A stretch of DNA of 64,000 bases from an uncultured Cellvibrionales bacterium (GTDB lineage Bacteria > Pseudomonadota > Gammaproteobacteria > Pseudomonadales > Cellvibrionaceae): assembly GCA_913020115.1 (NCBI GenBank), contig CAJWBQ010000005.1, positions 1 to 64,000 on the forward strand, read 5' to 3'. This document shows, one piece after another, positions 1-8,221 of the stretch. The position numbers and the translations under genes are program-made. Each line of letters starts with the position of its first letter. Position 1 is the stretch's first letter. Below the pieces are notes generated by a model that was not told the origin of the DNA, made no database searches, and saw nothing but the letters and a program-made list of their open reading frames with translations.

Positions 1-35
1 ATTTCCAGTTAACCTAAGGGTACGGAGATCTCAAC

Positions 36-299
36 ATGAAGAAACGGTATTCAGAAGAACAAATCATCAAGGCCATTAAAGAGCACGAAGCAGGCGTAAA
101 GGTAGATGACATCTGCCGGAAGCTGGGGATATCGAGCGGCACTTTCTACAACTGGCGAAGCAAGTATGCGGGACTTGAAGTCAACGAGGCCAAACGCCTG
201 AGAGAGCTTGAAAGCGAGAATAACAAACTGAAGAAGTTGCTGGCCGAGAAGCTTCTGGAAAACGAAGCGATGAAGGACGTTCTCACAAAAAAGTGGTAA
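36..299 (+). CDS. IS3-family transposase OrfA (DNA-binding subunit)
   Basis: An 87-residue protein with the HTH_Tnp_1 helix-turn-helix at residues 6-45 (core GISSGTFYNWRSKY) followed by a leucine-zipper-like helix at 50-80 rich in Leu and charged residues, used for dimerisation with the OrfAB product. A GGAG ribosome-binding site at 24-27 lies 8 bases before the ATG. The final codons ACA AAA AAG TGG TAA contain the A-AAA-AAG heptamer on which ribosomes can slip by -1 into the 293-1111 frame, so this short product is the regulatory OrfA and the fusion is the transposase. Length and architecture are normal for the family. Confidence 0.93.
   Translation: MKKRYSEEQIIKAIKEHEAGVKVDDICRKLGISSGTFYNWRSKYAGLEVNEAKRLRELESENNKLKKLLAEKLLENEAMKDVLTKKW
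287..293 (+). promoter_or_regulatory. Programmed -1 frameshift heptamer A_AAA_AAG
   Basis: The heptamer is in phase with OrfA (codons at 288-290 AAA and 291-293 AAG, preceded by the A at 287), and the next frame at -1 is OrfB. This is the classic IS3-family slippery site producing the OrfAB transposase. The phase is read directly from the sequence; frameshifting itself is inferred. Confidence 0.8.
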
Positions 300-1111
300 A
301 GCCCTCTGCGCGTAAAGCAGTAGCCAGGGAGCTGATAAATACACACGGTATTAGCGAGCGTAGCGCTTGCCACTTAGTAGGCGTCAGCCGTTCGGGGTTT
401 CGGTATCAGCATCTGAGCAACCAGGATGAGGCCCTCCGGAGAAGGCTTAAGGAGCTTGCAGCAGAGTATCCACGATATGGATATCTTATGCTGCACGGGC
501 TATTGAAAGCGGAAGGCCTTGTGGTTAACAGAAAGAGAACTTACCGGTTATATACCGAGGAGGCCCTGCAAGTGCGGACCAAAAAACGAAAGAAACTACA
601 GAGGCCTCGCTTACCGATGGAAGTTCCCATGGCAGTGAATCAACGCTGGTCGATGGATTTTGTAGCTGATCAGCTCAGTAATGGTCGTCGTTTCAGAATA
701 TTGAATATCGTTGACGAGTACTCTAGAGAAGTTGTGGGCCAGTTGGTATCTACATCAATATCTGGTCAGCAGGTAGCTCGTTTCCTCGATCATTTGGCAG
801 AGACGCGCGGCCTACCTCGTCACGTTGTCTGTGATAACGGGACAGAATTCACAAGTAAGGCGATGTTTTTCTGGAGTAAGGAAACAAAGGTGAAGCTTAG
901 TTTTATCCAGCCAGGCAAGCCCACCCAGAATGCTTTTTGTGAGAGCTTGAATGGGAAATTTAGAAATGAATGTTTGAACCAGCATTGGTTCCGCTCACTG
1001 GAGGAGGCCCGTCACGAGATCAATCAGTGGCGACAGCATTACAACAACGTTCGCCCGCACAGTTCTCTGGGCTATAGATCACCAGTAGCATTCGCGCAAA
1101 AGGCGGCGTAA
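293..1111 (+). CDS. IS3-family transposase OrfB (DDE catalytic part)
   Basis: A 272-residue frame holding the integrase core of the transposase. The catalytic triad is D122 (in SMDF), D181 (in CDNGTEF) and E217 (in NAFCESLNGKFRNE), with exactly 35 residues between the second Asp and the Glu, the DD(35)E signature. An HTH_21-like region lies at 45-90. The frame is intact to the stop, so the element may be active. The nominal GTG at 293 sits inside the slippery site; the protein is probably made only as an OrfAB fusion. The GRNExxN-type C-terminus (FRNECLN, RPHSSLGYRSP) is typical of the IS407/IS2-like groups. Confidence 0.93.
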   Translation: MVKPSARKAVARELINTHGISERSACHLVGVSRSGFRYQHLSNQDEALRRRLKELAAEYPRYGYLMLHGLLKAEGLVVNRKRTYRLYTEEALQVRTKKRKKLQRPRLPMEVPMAVNQRWSMDFVADQLSNGRRFRILNIVDEYSREVVGQLVSTSISGQQVARFLDHLAETRGLPRHVVCDNGTEFTSKAMFFWSKETKVKLSFIQPGKPTQNAFCESLNGKFRNECLNQHWFRSLEEARHEINQWRQHYNNVRPHSSLGYRSPVAFAQKAA

Positions 1112-1163
1112 ATTATGTATGGAATCTCATCGAGAGCGTGGTATTAATCTAGGGGAAAGGTCA

Positions 1164-1259
1164 GAACTTGCCGCGGCCGAGTATGCAGAGTCCCCAGAAA
1201 AGAGGCGGTTGTATGAGATTATGCTGCGTTTGGAAGACTCAGCAGGGGAGTCAGAATAG
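1164..1259 (+). pseudogene. C-terminal stub of a gene interrupted by the IS (possible PtuA-like ATPase)
   Basis: Immediately after the predicted IS right end an open frame continues to a TAG at 1257-1259. It encodes about 31 residues rich in Glu, Arg and Leu (EYAESPEKRRLYEIMLRLE...). The stop overlaps the GTG start of the HNH gene by one base (TAGTG), which indicates a former translationally coupled partner. HNH proteins of this type are paired with an upstream AAA/ABC-type ATPase in Septu systems, so the lost gene may be that ATPase. The tail is too short to recognise the family directly, and an IS-internal frame could by chance read through here. Confidence 0.5.
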
Positions 1260-2332
1260 TGTTTTACGCCGTCAAAAAAGTTGAGTCCCATCCATGTTTT
1301 GATATGCAGGAGTTAATTTACTCTGTCTTTTATTCGGCTACTCAAAATAAGCCCTTTGGTAAAGGTGTTTTCCCAAAACAATTTACATCTCCAAATAGGA
1401 TATGGGGTTACCTGAAAGGGGTCAGGGATGATTTTGAGACGCTTTATAAGCTCCTGCTTAGAAAGAGCGTTACTGAAAGAAAGCAGATATATAGCCAGCT
1501 TGTTAATAATAACATGATTGAGTTTTTATGTGACGATTCTACTATTGATCCCGAGGGATTTATTAATTGGGGGAGTAAGCTTGGAAAGAAGATAAAGGAG
1601 GTTATAGCATCTTGTTACAAAAAATTGGATTTAAGTCATTTCAAAGTCCCTGGCTGTAAATTGCCGCCTACCCACCGATATTATCGAGACTATATTTCGC
1701 TCAATAAGTCGGTTTGTCCATTTTGCTCAATTAACACGTATAAAAATCCATTGAATCCACGCAGAGAGGATTTTGATCATTATCTTCCTAAGTCAGAGTA
1801 CCCTATGGCAGCTGCAAATATGGATAACTTGGTGCCTATGTGTAATGAGTGTAATCAGGATTTCAAAGGCCCGGAGGATCTATTATACGAGGCAGGAAAT
1901 AGGGTTGCTGCATTTTATCCCTTTACGAGCTTGGCAGGTGTTTCGATTATAGTCAAAAGTACAGTTAACCCTGACCCGCCATATATAAGAGCTTGGTCTG
2001 TAGAGCTTTTACCTAACGATGTCGCAGAAAGTTCTAAGGTCGCTAATTGGATGCGAGTTTTTTCTATTGAATCAAGGCTGATAAATGAGTTGGTTCAACA
2101 TCATGATGAATGGATGCAGCAATCGATGGATGAAATGGCCGGAAAGCCCTTTAAGTCAGAAAAATCATTTATAGATCATATGAAAAGTCGAGTGAAAATG
2201 GAAGCGCTTAAGGTTAAAAGACGGAGCGCGCCAGGTTCTCAATTAAGGATGGAGTTCTACAAGTATATGAGTAGTTCAGCAGACGCTATCTATATAAGAA
2301 GTTACATGAAGCAGCATAACGCGACGATTTAA
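1259..2332 (+). CDS. HNH endonuclease, PtuB-like (anti-phage defence candidate)
   Basis: A 357-residue protein whose centre is an HNH nuclease: zinc pairs CPFC (C153, C156) and CNEC (C195, C198) flank DFDHYLP with catalytic H174 and the NLVP Asn at N190. The CxxC...DHYLPKS...NLVPxCxxCN layout resembles PtuB of Septu-type defence systems and the HNH partners of some retrons. The N- and C-terminal thirds have no motif I recognise. The GTG start overlaps the preceding stop and has GGGGAG at 1245-1250 eight bases upstream, so translation was probably coupled to the upstream gene now broken by the IS. Base composition is more AT-rich than the neighbouring chromosome, in keeping with acquisition. 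Without its partner it may be silent or orphaned. Confidence 0.75.
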   Translation: MFYAVKKVESHPCFDMQELIYSVFYSATQNKPFGKGVFPKQFTSPNRIWGYLKGVRDDFETLYKLLLRKSVTERKQIYSQLVNNNMIEFLCDDSTIDPEGFINWGSKLGKKIKEVIASCYKKLDLSHFKVPGCKLPPTHRYYRDYISLNKSVCPFCSINTYKNPLNPRREDFDHYLPKSEYPMAAANMDNLVPMCNECNQDFKGPEDLLYEAGNRVAAFYPFTSLAGVSIIVKSTVNPDPPYIRAWSVELLPNDVAESSKVANWMRVFSIESRLINELVQHHDEWMQQSMDEMAGKPFKSEKSFIDHMKSRVKMEALKVKRRSAPGSQLRMEFYKYMSSSADAIYIRSYMKQHNATI

Positions 2333-2348
2333 AGGGAAATTAACTTAT

Positions 2349-3437
2349 ATGGAAATAACTTCTAATTTATCCTCAAGTCATGGATCCTTAGTTGCTAATT
2401 TACTTGCCGATGCGAGCAGTGAACTATTCTTCGTCTCTCCCTTCCTTACTGGTGATTTTGGAGCATTGTTCAAAGAGGCCGATTTTTCATCAGTTACTTA
2501 TATCACATTAGTAACAACCCTTAAGAAAAACGATCAGGACCAAATAACCAAGCCAAAGTCATTGAAGTCATTCTATCATCTAGCTAAAGCTAAATGCCCC
2601 AATGCAAAGGTAAAGGTGCATATCGACAATAGCCTGCATGGTAAGATCTATATCTTCAAAAAAGACAGTGCTCGGAAAGCGATAATTACCTCAGCCAACC
2701 TGACTCTAAGTGGATTTTATAATAATCACGAGTGGGGATTATTGATTGATGATCGTAAAACCATTGCCCAGTTAGAAAGCGAAGTATTGGAATGCATCGA
2801 TTACCCGGACATCACCGAATCCTTGGTAGATAGGCTCTTGATGTTCTCTGAACAATACCAGCGAGACAACCCTGATTGGGCCAAAGTCGCCACCCCTAGT
2901 TCCGATATTATGGAAAACGTCTACAACCAGGGCGCTAGTAATAATGACAATCCACGTTATTGGCTTAAACCCATAGGTGTTTCTGAAGATCCTATTTATA
3001 AAGAGGAGCGGCGTGACTTTTCTGATTTACATCAGGAACTGGCCTTTTCCAAAAAAGGTGTTGGTGCCATCCGGGCTGGCGATATAGTGATAACGACAGC
3101 TGTCGGTTGTGGCTGTTTACTCTCCTATTTTCAAATTACCGGTTCCCCCAAGGAAGCTACCTTTGAGGATAAGCAGCAAAAACCTTGGAAGGAACGCTGG
3201 CCCTGGTCTATAGAAGGACGTAGTCTTTCCGCAGGCTATGGCGCATGCTGGTGGGAGCATGATCTAGATAGAAAATTGCTGTTAGATGAGTTCCGTTGTG
3301 GGCAACCTAATGAAGCCGTTACACAAGCAGGAGCACACACCTTAGGTACTTTGAACTTTGGTAGCGACAAAGTCGAAGTGACTACGGTTTTTGCTGAATT
3401 TTTGATTTCAAAAATAGACAGTATTGATTGTGCTTAA
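2349..3437 (+). CDS. PLD-family nuclease fused to an EVE/PUA-like domain
   Basis: A 362-residue protein starting 16 bases after the HNH gene, probably the same operon. Residues 1-150 form one phospholipase D-type half: HGK at H97-K99, then N117 (ITSANLT) and E128 (NNHEWG), the HxK...N...E pattern of PLD nucleases that act as dimers. From about 203 the sequence changes to PRYWLKPIG, then GDIVITT (244-250), FQITGSP and RWPWSI (283-288), which resembles the EVE fold: a RYWL-type opening, a GD-hydrophobic strand, then an RxPW-type segment. EVE domains read modified bases and occur in restriction proteins, so this could be a modification-sensing nuclease. The second domain is inferred from pattern only; the PLD half is clear. 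Confidence 0.7.
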   Translation: MEITSNLSSSHGSLVANLLADASSELFFVSPFLTGDFGALFKEADFSSVTYITLVTTLKKNDQDQITKPKSLKSFYHLAKAKCPNAKVKVHIDNSLHGKIYIFKKDSARKAIITSANLTLSGFYNNHEWGLLIDDRKTIAQLESEVLECIDYPDITESLVDRLLMFSEQYQRDNPDWAKVATPSSDIMENVYNQGASNNDNPRYWLKPIGVSEDPIYKEERRDFSDLHQELAFSKKGVGAIRAGDIVITTAVGCGCLLSYFQITGSPKEATFEDKQQKPWKERWPWSIEGRSLSAGYGACWWEHDLDRKLLLDEFRCGQPNEAVTQAGAHTLGTLNFGSDKVEVTTVFAEFLISKIDSIDCA

Positions 3438-3622
3438 CGGCGCTAGACCCTTGCCGGGCTGGAGCAGCACTATAACCATTGTTTAATGTAAATTTAGGCT
3501 AGGTGAGGAAGGTTTTGTTGGGGGAGGAAAGAGCGTATGAAATTTCATGGGGGTATCTTTGGGGGTATTAAGTCTATTATATGTAATATATTACTATATA
3601 TATCAATATGTTAAGTAGATAA

Positions 3623-3645
3623 TTCGATCCCGCTAGGCTCCACCA
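3623..3645 (+). other. att-like site: duplicated tRNA/tmRNA 3' end
   Basis: The segment begins TTCGATC (a T-loop) and continues CCCGCTAGGCTCCACCA, i.e. the 3' half of a T-stem, an acceptor strand and an encoded CCA. The 5' half of the T-arm is absent: the bases before it (GTAGATAA) cannot pair with CCGCT, so this is not a complete RNA gene. Such partial copies mark the integration boundary of islands that use tRNA or ssrA 3' ends. The ending is close to that of tmRNA genes, but a tRNA is equally possible. A terminator follows at 3674, as it would after the original RNA gene. Confidence 0.65.
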
Positions 3646-3673
3646 AATATACGTTGTAAATCAACGGCTTAGA

Positions 3674-3698
3674 AGCCCGCTTAATCGCGGGCTTTTTT
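3674..3698 (+). terminator. Rho-independent terminator after the att-like site
   Basis: A 7-bp perfect stem AGCCCGC (3674-3680) / GCGGGCT (3687-3693) with a six-base loop runs into a T-tract ending at 3698. It is placed where the terminator of an intact tRNA/tmRNA gene would be. Confidence 0.8.
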
Positions 3699-3886
3699 GT
3701 GCCCGCTAGCTATGCGCTGTACTTGAAGAAATAAACTTTAATATCACGGCAGGAATACGGTTCTTTTATTGTTCGATACCTAGTCGCAACTGTAAGTTGC
3801 TATTAAGTCCAAGTAATTTAGATTGCTCAGTACAAATTAGTAGGCCGGATTGTACCCGTCTTAAGATACTAACGAGAAATTGAGAG

Positions 3887-3917
3887 CCCCGATTCAGTAA
3901 TGAGTTGGGGGTTTCTT
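3887..3917 (+). terminator. Hairpin with short T-rich tail
   Basis: CCCCGATTCA (3887-3896) pairs with TGAGTTGGGG (3901-3910), ten pairs including two G-T wobbles, closed by the loop GTAA and followed by GTTTCTTT. It resembles an intrinsic terminator, but no gene directly upstream on this strand explains it. Confidence 0.5.
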
Positions 3918-4150
3918 TATCTGGCTTTGGAGGTGGCAGACCCCAGTTACCTCAACGCTTGTTGCTGTCTAGTAAAGCCTGGGAAGTCCAGAAGCCTCAT
4001 TGAGTTATAGCGCTTCCCGTGGAACCGTTTCCGCCTTGTTTTAAGCTTTGATAGAAAATCGTCAACAGAGGTTGCTTATCCTTTGATCAGAACTAGACTA
4101 AGAATGTCTTATCGGTATACCTAAATCATCTAGTGGGGTAAAGACTGGTC

Positions 4151-5335
4151 ATGTCGAGGCTTATTTTTCCTTTTACGCTCATTGCCGTAGCTCCGACATT
4201 ATTTTTTATTGCCATCATTAGCGGCTTATCTAAAGGCGTTACAATGGCGCTCGTTTTACTTTCGGTTACTACCAGCCTTTTTTCCATATTCGCTATCAAG
4301 CAGCTAATGGATACACAACGAAGAGAGCAGAGTGAAGCTCAATGTGTGGAAAATGATACTGATTCAAAGACTGCCGCCCTTGAAGTGAACAATCAGCGTG
4401 AGTTGATTCTAGAACTATTGCCTGCATGGGTGCGTCAAACGAACCTGGCTCAGGCTCAAACCGAAGAAGCTATCAACAAGCTCACCACAACTTTCTCTGA
4501 TATATACGACCGCCTGCAGACCTCCATCTCTGCAACTCGGACCTCAACAGAGGGTGATGCGGGCAGTGCCGGCCTTACCGCTGTTATTGACTATTCACAA
4601 ACTGAACTGACTCAGGTTATCGAATCTTTGCGAGAGTCGATCTCATCTCAACAGTCGCTGGCCGATGAAATTGGCAGACTTTCTGTGATCACCGATGAAC
4701 TAAAGGATATGGCGACTGAAGTTGGAGGTATTGCCTCGCAAACCAATTTACTGGCGCTTAATGCGGCAATTGAAGCCGCTAGAGCCGGCGAATATGGCAG
4801 AGGGTTTGCGGTCGTTGCTGATGAAGTTCGCACGCTATCGACCCGCTCCGGCGATACTGGCGCGCGCATTACCGAACGAATTGAACAGGTTAACTCGCTC
4901 TTGACCGCCACACAACAGACTACTTTACAGTTTACCGAACAGGGGGAAGCGACTCTGCATAAGTCAGAGAATACCATTGGAGAGGTTTTGGCAAAGTTTC
5001 TGGATTTTGGACGGAGTATGGCGAACGCCTCCAGCACTCTGGTAGAAGAAGGGACTCACGTCCAGAGTGACGTAGAACAAGTCTTGGTTTCATTACAATT
5101 TCAAGACCGAGTAAGGCAGATACTGGAACATGTCACCGAAAATATGAATGCATTAACAGACGTGATTACTGAGCACAAAACGATAGTGTCTGAGGGTGGC
5201 GTTCCCGACCTTGTCGATGTTGAGACTTGGATGTCAGAACTGGGAAAAACCTTTACAACTCTCGAACAAGTGGATGTACACCATCAGGCCAATCGAGATG
5301 ATACCCACGACAAGTCTGAGATCACGTTTTTCTAG
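4151..5335 (+). CDS. Methyl-accepting chemotaxis protein without a periplasmic sensor
   Basis: A 394-residue receptor. Two closely spaced membrane helices (about 5-27 and 31-50) leave only a few residues outside the membrane, so there is no periplasmic ligand domain and no obvious HAMP. The cytoplasmic signalling hairpin is clear, with its tip around residues 193-230 ([32 protein letters not shown]), the surface that contacts CheA and CheW. The C-terminal part contains [14 protein letters not shown], a segment seen in receptors of this small class. First gene of the chemotaxis operon, 40 bases before CheY. It may sense a cytoplasmic or membrane state, or act as a structural array member. Confidence 0.88.
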   Translation: MSRLIFPFTLIAVAPTLFFIAIISGLSKGVTMALVLLSVTTSLFSIFAIKQLMDTQRREQSEAQCVENDTDSKTAALEVNNQRELILELLPAWVRQTNLAQAQTEEAINKLTTTFSDIYDRLQTSISATRTSTEGDAGSAGLTAVIDYSQTELTQVIESLRESISSQQSLADEIGRLSVITDELKDMATEVGGIASQTNLLALNAAIEAARAGEYGRGFAVVADEVRTLSTRSGDTGARITERIEQVNSLLTATQQTTLQFTEQGEATLHKSENTIGEVLAKFLDFGRSMANASSTLVEEGTHVQSDVEQVLVSLQFQDRVRQILEHVTENMNALTDVITEHKTIVSEGGVPDLVDVETWMSELGKTFTTLEQVDVHHQANRDDTHDKSEITFF

Positions 5336-5375
5336 GTGCTAAGCGACTTTACCTCAAAAAAATGAAGAGCCAACT

Positions 5376-5738
5376 ATGTCAAAAACCATTCTAGTTGTAG
5401 ACGACTCGGCCAGCGTCAGGCAGGTTGTTAGTATTGCGTTAAAAGGCGCCGGGTATACCGTCATTGAAGCCAGCGATGGGCAAAATGCCTTGAGCAAACT
5501 GACGGGCGAGAAAGTCCACTTAATCATATCCGATGTCAATATGCCTATCATGGATGGGATATCAATGGTCAAAGAAATCAAACAGCTCCCAGCCTACAAA
5601 TTCACACCAGTCATCATGTTGACGACAGAAGGCTCCGATGAAAAAAAGAAAGAAGGTCAAGCGGCCGGTGCTAAGGCATGGATTGTTAAACCGTTCCAGC
5701 CCGAGCAAATGCTTAAAGCGGTCTCAATGCTGATATGA
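5376..5738 (+). CDS. cheY: CheY-type single-domain response regulator
   Basis: A 120-residue receiver domain with no output domain. Acidic pocket D9-D10, phosphorylation site D53 (ISDVNMP), switch T83 (MLTTEG) and K105 (VKPF) are all present, so it should accept phosphate from CheA at 6056-8221 and either act on a motor or serve as a phosphate sink. It follows the first MCP and precedes the STAS gene by 9 bases. Confidence 0.92.
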   Translation: MSKTILVVDDSASVRQVVSIALKGAGYTVIEASDGQNALSKLTGEKVHLIISDVNMPIMDGISMVKEIKQLPAYKFTPVIMLTTEGSDEKKKEGQAAGAKAWIVKPFQPEQMLKAVSMLI

Positions 5739-5747
5739 GTACTACCC

Positions 5748-6059
5748 ATGGAAATAAAGGCTAAGAAAGATAAGGATGGCTATACGCTGTCATTGTCGGG
5801 AGAGCTTACAATTTATACCGCGGAAGATGCGTACATCAAGCTGTTTGCCAAGCCTGCTTGGTATGAGTCGAACCTCACCATCAACCTAACCAAGGTGATT
5901 GAGCTTGATACGGCCGGAGTGCAACTTCTATTCATGCTAATTAAGGAAGTGGGTTCCTCAGGGCAGGTGAATATTGAAGGGGTCAGCGACGCGGTTGAGT
6001 CTGTCCTCTCTTTACTTCGACTTCAATCACTGTGTCACTCTGAAGCGGCATCGCTATGA
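5748..6059 (+). CDS. STAS-domain protein (anti-sigma-factor-antagonist-like)
   Basis: A 103-residue single STAS domain (residues about 1-98). The position that is phosphorylated on Ser in SpoIIAA-type antagonists lies in ELDTAGVQLL and is Thr here (T55), which could still be phosphorylated. Its stop overlaps the CheA start (ATGA, 6056-6059), so the two are translationally coupled. STAS proteins between cheY and cheA recur in chemosensory operons of this layout; their partner is not known from this sequence. Confidence 0.85.
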   Translation: MEIKAKKDKDGYTLSLSGELTIYTAEDAYIKLFAKPAWYESNLTINLTKVIELDTAGVQLLFMLIKEVGSSGQVNIEGVSDAVESVLSLLRLQSLCHSEAASL

Positions 6060-8221
6060 GTATGGAAGATGCACTCGATACTTTTATTGCTGAGGCTCGA
6101 GAACTACTCGAACAAATGGAGTCTGCCCTTTTACGCTTGGGTGACGGTGATAATAGCGCAGAAACAATGAATGAGATATTCAGGGCGGCACACACGATTA
6201 AGGGTTCCTCAGGGCTCTTTGGCCTTAACGACATTGTCTCTTTCACTCACAAAGTTGAAAACATATTGGACCGGGCTAGAGAGGCCAATATCGTTATTGA
6301 TGACAATCTATTGACCCTGCTCTTAAAATGTGGAGATCATATAGGGGTTCATGTTGACGCAGTGGTGAAAGGTATTTCTTTGACCGAGGAGCAAGAACTT
6401 AAAGAGCAGCAACTCGTACAAGCCCTTCAACCCTGGCTTGAGCCCGATGACATGGGCACTACCACCGCGGTAGAAGACGACAGCTCCTCCTCCTCCAATC
6501 AAGCGGACTTGGGTTGCTGGCATCTGTCGATACGACTTAGCCAGGACTCACTAAGAAATGGAATGGACCCTCTGTCCATTTTCAAATTCCTTCAAACCTT
6601 GGGTGAGTTTCAATATCTATACACTCTGCATGACGAACTTCCCGAACGAGATAACTTTAGTCCTGAATCTCTCTATCTAAGCTTTGAGCTGGGGCTGCAA
6701 ACTGATGCCAGTCGAGAAACTATAGACGATAGTTTTATGTTTGTGCGAGAGGACGCTAACATAACCCTAGTTCCACCGCGCAGCGCAGTGGACGAATATA
6801 TCAAACTTATCAAAACAACCACGTCCGGCCAAGACAAGCTAGGAGAAATCCTCCTCGCTTGTGGCGCGATTACGGGCAGGGACCTGGATTCTTCTTTAAA
6901 CGAACAAACCCAGCAACTGTTTGAAGAGGGTATCAAAACACCGCTCGGATCCCTATTAGTCGACGAGGGGAAAGTACCCGCAGTGGTAGTTAAAACGGCA
7001 CTGGAACAACAACAAGAAAAACAAGTTCGAGGAAGCGCAACACGCTTTATCCGCGTTGACGCTGAACGGGTCGATCAGCTGATCAACCTAATTGGAGAGC
7101 TCGTCGTGAGTAGGCAGCGAGTGGATTTACTTTGTGAATACACCAGTAACGATGATTTGGAGGAAGCCGTCGACGGTATGGGTGGTATCACCGAGCAAAT
7201 TCGTGACGCGGCTTTAAACCTGCGTATGGTCTCTATCGGGGAAACGTTCCAACGCTTTAAGCGCGTGGTAAGAGACACAGCTGGCGACTTGGGTAAGGAT
7301 ATTGAGCTGGTTCTGGAAGGTTCAGAAACTGAACTGGATCGCTCTATGGTAGAGAGCTTGGTCGACCCTTTGACACATATCGTAAGAAATTCGATCGACC
7401 ACGGTATCGAACAGGTTGAAGTGCGACTGGAACGAGACAAACCCGCTCGGGGGCAATTAAAACTCGCCGCTTTCCACGAGGCGGGCAATATTGTTATCGA
7501 AGTCAGTGATGACGGTGGTGGCTTAAACACTGAACGCATTAGACAAAAAGCAATCGATAATGGCGTGATCAATGCTAATGAGACACTGTCTGAGCGCGAT
7601 ATTCATCAGCTTATTTTCGACGCGGGTCTTTCAACCGCCGATGCGGTAACGAATTTGTCTGGCCGAGGGGTCGGGATGGATGTTGTGAGACGTAATATTG
7701 AGTCTCTTCAGGGCACTGTTGATATTGCGAGTTCGGAAGGGGAAGGCACCACCATGCGCATCCGCTTACCACTGACGCTGGCGATAATCGACGGTTTCCA
7801 TGTCTCGGCCTATGGCACTCACTTCATAATTCCTCAAAACACCATTTTGGAGTGCATGGATTTCAACTCTGTTGAACATGTACTGGGTAGAAACAGCATC
7901 AACCTGCGTGGTGAGCTCGTTCCCTATCTAGAGTTAAAATCATTATTTGCACTTTATGGCGACAAATCTGAACCAGAAAAATTGGTCGTAGTCAGTTTTG
8001 GCAGTGCCCGAGCCGCCATTGTAGTAGACGTATTACACGGGGAAATACAAACCGTCATCAAGCCATTGGGCCCCATCTTTCAGTCACTGAAAGGTATAGG
8101 TGGCTCCAGCCTACTGGGAAGCGGAGAGGTTGCTTTCATTTTGGACATACCTCAACTCATTAACTCTGCCGTAACACTCGAAACCAAGAAAAATGGTTTA
8201 TCGGAGGACATGACTCCATGA
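6056..8221 (+). CDS. cheA: Chemotaxis histidine kinase CheA with MshEN-like insert
   Basis: A 721-residue kinase. Hpt domain at 1-105 with phosphoacceptor H46 (AAHTIKGSSG). The dimerisation helix starts near 331; ATPase boxes follow: N box HIVRNSIDHG (about 440), G1 DDGGG (about 485), G2 GRGVGMD (about 540). A CheW-like domain fills 575-710. Between Hpt and dimerisation helix, where P2 usually sits, residues 261-284 and 296-319 each match LG-x6-G-x6-(L/V)-x3-L-x2-Q, the repeated c-di-GMP-binding motif of MshEN domains. The usual leading Arg is Lys in the first and Pro in the second, so binding is not certain. Overlaps STAS (upstream) and CheW (downstream) by four bases each. Confidence 0.93.
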   Translation: MSMEDALDTFIAEARELLEQMESALLRLGDGDNSAETMNEIFRAAHTIKGSSGLFGLNDIVSFTHKVENILDRAREANIVIDDNLLTLLLKCGDHIGVHVDAVVKGISLTEEQELKEQQLVQALQPWLEPDDMGTTTAVEDDSSSSSNQADLGCWHLSIRLSQDSLRNGMDPLSIFKFLQTLGEFQYLYTLHDELPERDNFSPESLYLSFELGLQTDASRETIDDSFMFVREDANITLVPPRSAVDEYIKLIKTTTSGQDKLGEILLACGAITGRDLDSSLNEQTQQLFEEGIKTPLGSLLVDEGKVPAVVVKTALEQQQEKQVRGSATRFIRVDAERVDQLINLIGELVVSRQRVDLLCEYTSNDDLEEAVDGMGGITEQIRDAALNLRMVSIGETFQRFKRVVRDTAGDLGKDIELVLEGSETELDRSMVESLVDPLTHIVRNSIDHGIEQVEVRLERDKPARGQLKLAAFHEAGNIVIEVSDDGGGLNTERIRQKAIDNGVINANETLSERDIHQLIFDAGLSTADAVTNLSGRGVGMDVVRRNIESLQGTVDIASSEGEGTTMRIRLPLTLAIIDGFHVSAYGTHFIIPQNTILECMDFNSVEHVLGRNSINLRGELVPYLELKSLFALYGDKSEPEKLVVVSFGSARAAIVVDVLHGEIQTVIKPLGPIFQSLKGIGGSSLLGSGEVAFILDIPQLINSAVTLETKKNGLSEDMTP

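Larger units (their letters stand above)
1..1163 (+). mobile_element. IS3-family (IS407-like) insertion sequence, left end cut by the window
   Basis: Two overlapping transposase frames (36-299 and 293-1111) with a slippery heptamer at 287-293 define an IS3-family element. The right end is placed at about 1163: bases 1151-1163 read AGGGGAAAGGTCA, whose complement begins TGACC, as expected for IS407-group termini (5' TGA, 3' TCA). Bases 1-6 (ATTTCC) match the inner part of that terminus, so the left tip probably lies only a few bases outside the window. The target duplication cannot be verified because the left junction is missing. Codons running through the right end at 1164-1259 look like the tail of an interrupted gene. 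Confidence 0.85.
3438..4150. other. 713-bp non-coding junction between island and chemotaxis operon
   Basis: No convincing gene is present. The stretch holds an AT-rich run (about 3580-3615), an att-like copy of a tRNA/tmRNA 3' end (3623-3645), a strong terminator (3674-3698) and a second hairpin (3887-3917). The last 230 bases before the MCP gene presumably carry the promoter of the chemotaxis operon; a GGGG at 4135-4138 is the only weak ribosome-binding-site candidate before ATG 4151. Confidence 0.6.

Noticed and set aside
3600..3700. A complete tRNA or tmRNA gene
   Set aside because: Only the T-loop, 3' T-stem, acceptor and CCA are present; upstream bases do not pair, so it is a partial copy.
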